A stretch of 64,000 nucleotides of DNA, from assembly GCA_003833075.1 (NCBI GenBank), contig RIAY01000002.1, forward strand, positions 1 through 64,000, read 5' to 3'. A program made the position numbers and the translations under genes. Below, piece by piece: positions 63,521 to 64,000 of this stretch; position 1 is the first letter of the stretch; each line of letters opens with the position of its first letter. The notes beneath the pieces were generated by a model, which saw only the letters and a program-made list of their open reading frames with translations, ran no database searches and was not told the origin of the DNA. The DNA is from Muribaculaceae bacterium Isolate-036 (Harlan). Lineage in GTDB: Bacteria > Bacteroidota > Bacteroidia > Bacteroidales > Muribaculaceae.

Positions 63521-63952
63521 ATGGAAAAAGTGGCATTTGCAAGTGATCACGCAGGCTATGAACTTAAAGAAGTGATCAAGAAATATATGGAGGGAAAAGG
63601 GTATGAGGTCGTTGATTTCGGCACGGACAGTGAGGAATCATGCGATTATGCCGATTATGCCCATCCCGCCGCGTCCGCAGTGGAGAAAGGTGAATGTTCG
63701 TTCGGAATCGCCATGTGTGGTTCGGGCAACGGAATAGGGATGACGTTAAACAAGCACCAGGGCATTCGCGCCGCACTCGCCTGGATGGAAGATCTGGCAG
63801 ATCTTGCCAAGCGTCATAACAATGCCAATTTTCTTGTCTTGCCAGCCCGATTCATATCGGAGTTTCTCGCAAAGAGTATAGTCGATGCGTATCTCGCTGC
63901 TCCATTTGAGGGTGGTCGTCATCAGCGTAGAATAGACAAAATGCCTCTTTGA
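63521..63952 (+). CDS. rpiB: Ribose-5-phosphate isomerase B
   Basis: 143 residues of the RpiB/LacAB family. SDHAGYELKEVIKKY near the N-terminus, the catalytic Cys in AMCGSGNGIGMTLNKHQGIRAALAW (Cys is the RpiB catalytic base) and HNNANFLVLPARF agree with the family. It interconverts ribulose-5-P and ribose-5-P in the pentose phosphate pathway. Length fits. The next frame opens 3 bp after its stop. Confidence 0.94.
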   Translation: MEKVAFASDHAGYELKEVIKKYMEGKGYEVVDFGTDSEESCDYADYAHPAASAVEKGECSFGIAMCGSGNGIGMTLNKHQGIRAALAWMEDLADLAKRHNNANFLVLPARFISEFLAKSIVDAYLAAPFEGGRHQRRIDKMPL

Positions 63953-63955
63953 CAT

Positions 63956-64000
63956 ATGGATTGCAGCAATGTGTTTCGCATCTGTCTTAGCGGTCTGAGG
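63956..64000 (+). CDS. Possible start of the next gene (runs off right edge)
   Basis: An ATG 3 bp after the rpiB stop opens a frame that stays open for 15 codons to the window end (MDCSNVFRICLSGLR). Tight spacing suggests a downstream operon gene, but 45 bp is too short to identify it or to exclude chance. Confidence 0.25.
   Translation, partial: MDCSNVFRICLSGLR

Overview
The window is a chromosomal segment of a Bacteroidota bacterium, order Bacteroidales. The evidence is the -33 TTTG / -7 TAnnTTTG promoter pattern, the lack of Shine-Dalgarno sequences, a six-gene Na+-NQR operon, a Bacteroidales-type ExbB-ExbD-ExbD-TonB cluster, a long-tailed ribosomal protein bS16, an HU-LysM protein, a serine-type sulfatase and a TonB-dependent receptor. 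A gut Muribaculaceae-like organism is my best guess (inference). tnaA, sulfatase and nqr together suggest an anaerobic, indole-producing, glycan-using commensal.

Layout. 1-606: the 5' end of an IS66-type tnpB at the left edge, then AT-rich DNA with direct repeats, a 33-bp periodic motif and an orphan promoter. 607-9294 (minus): nqrABCDEF followed by glyA, bioD, a DEDD exonuclease and a small membrane protein, with a consensus promoter before nqrA. 9451-16146 (minus): exbB, exbD, exbD, tonB, then a small membrane protein, a PstS-like lipoprotein and a periplasmic TPR protein. 16601-22365: pgk, a divergent amino-sugar kinase/RapZ fusion with a MurU-like nucleotidyltransferase, prfA and rpsP. 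22642-25402: an HU gene, a membrane-spanning HU-LysM gene and a TraB/GumN gene, with dispersed intergenic repeats. 25674-30279: tryptophanase, MscS channel, M23/LysM peptidase and ndk. 30582-37471 (minus): an MFS transporter, rsmE, kdsA, TPR protein and sulfatase run, plus a Crp/Fnr regulator. 37606-43228: tRNA-Met, a lipoprotein, a murB fused to a metallo-beta-lactamase-fold domain, a decayed outer-membrane gene, yaaA, a DUF418 protein and tRNA-Glu. 43494-52207: sbcC/sbcD, an acetyltransferase, a second MscS channel, FKBP and tex. 52590-64000: an MFS pseudogene, a TonB-dependent receptor, a B3/4 protein, hisS with an unknown partner gene, a glycosyltransferase, a DUF2156 protein, aspartate kinase, engB, gtrA and rpiB.

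Functional themes. Ion-motive-force generation (NQR) lies next to an envelope energy-transduction cluster (ExbBD-TonB). Several genes concern the cell wall and envelope: the MurNAc-recycling-like pair, MurB, HU-LysM, M23/LysM, KdsA and a DPM1-like transferase. The most unusual items are domain fusions: an AmgK-like kinase with a RapZ C-terminal domain, MurB with an MBL domain, and HU with a membrane segment and LysM. There are also two clear gene ruins and several unexplained intergenic repeats. No CRISPR array, prophage or defence island was seen.
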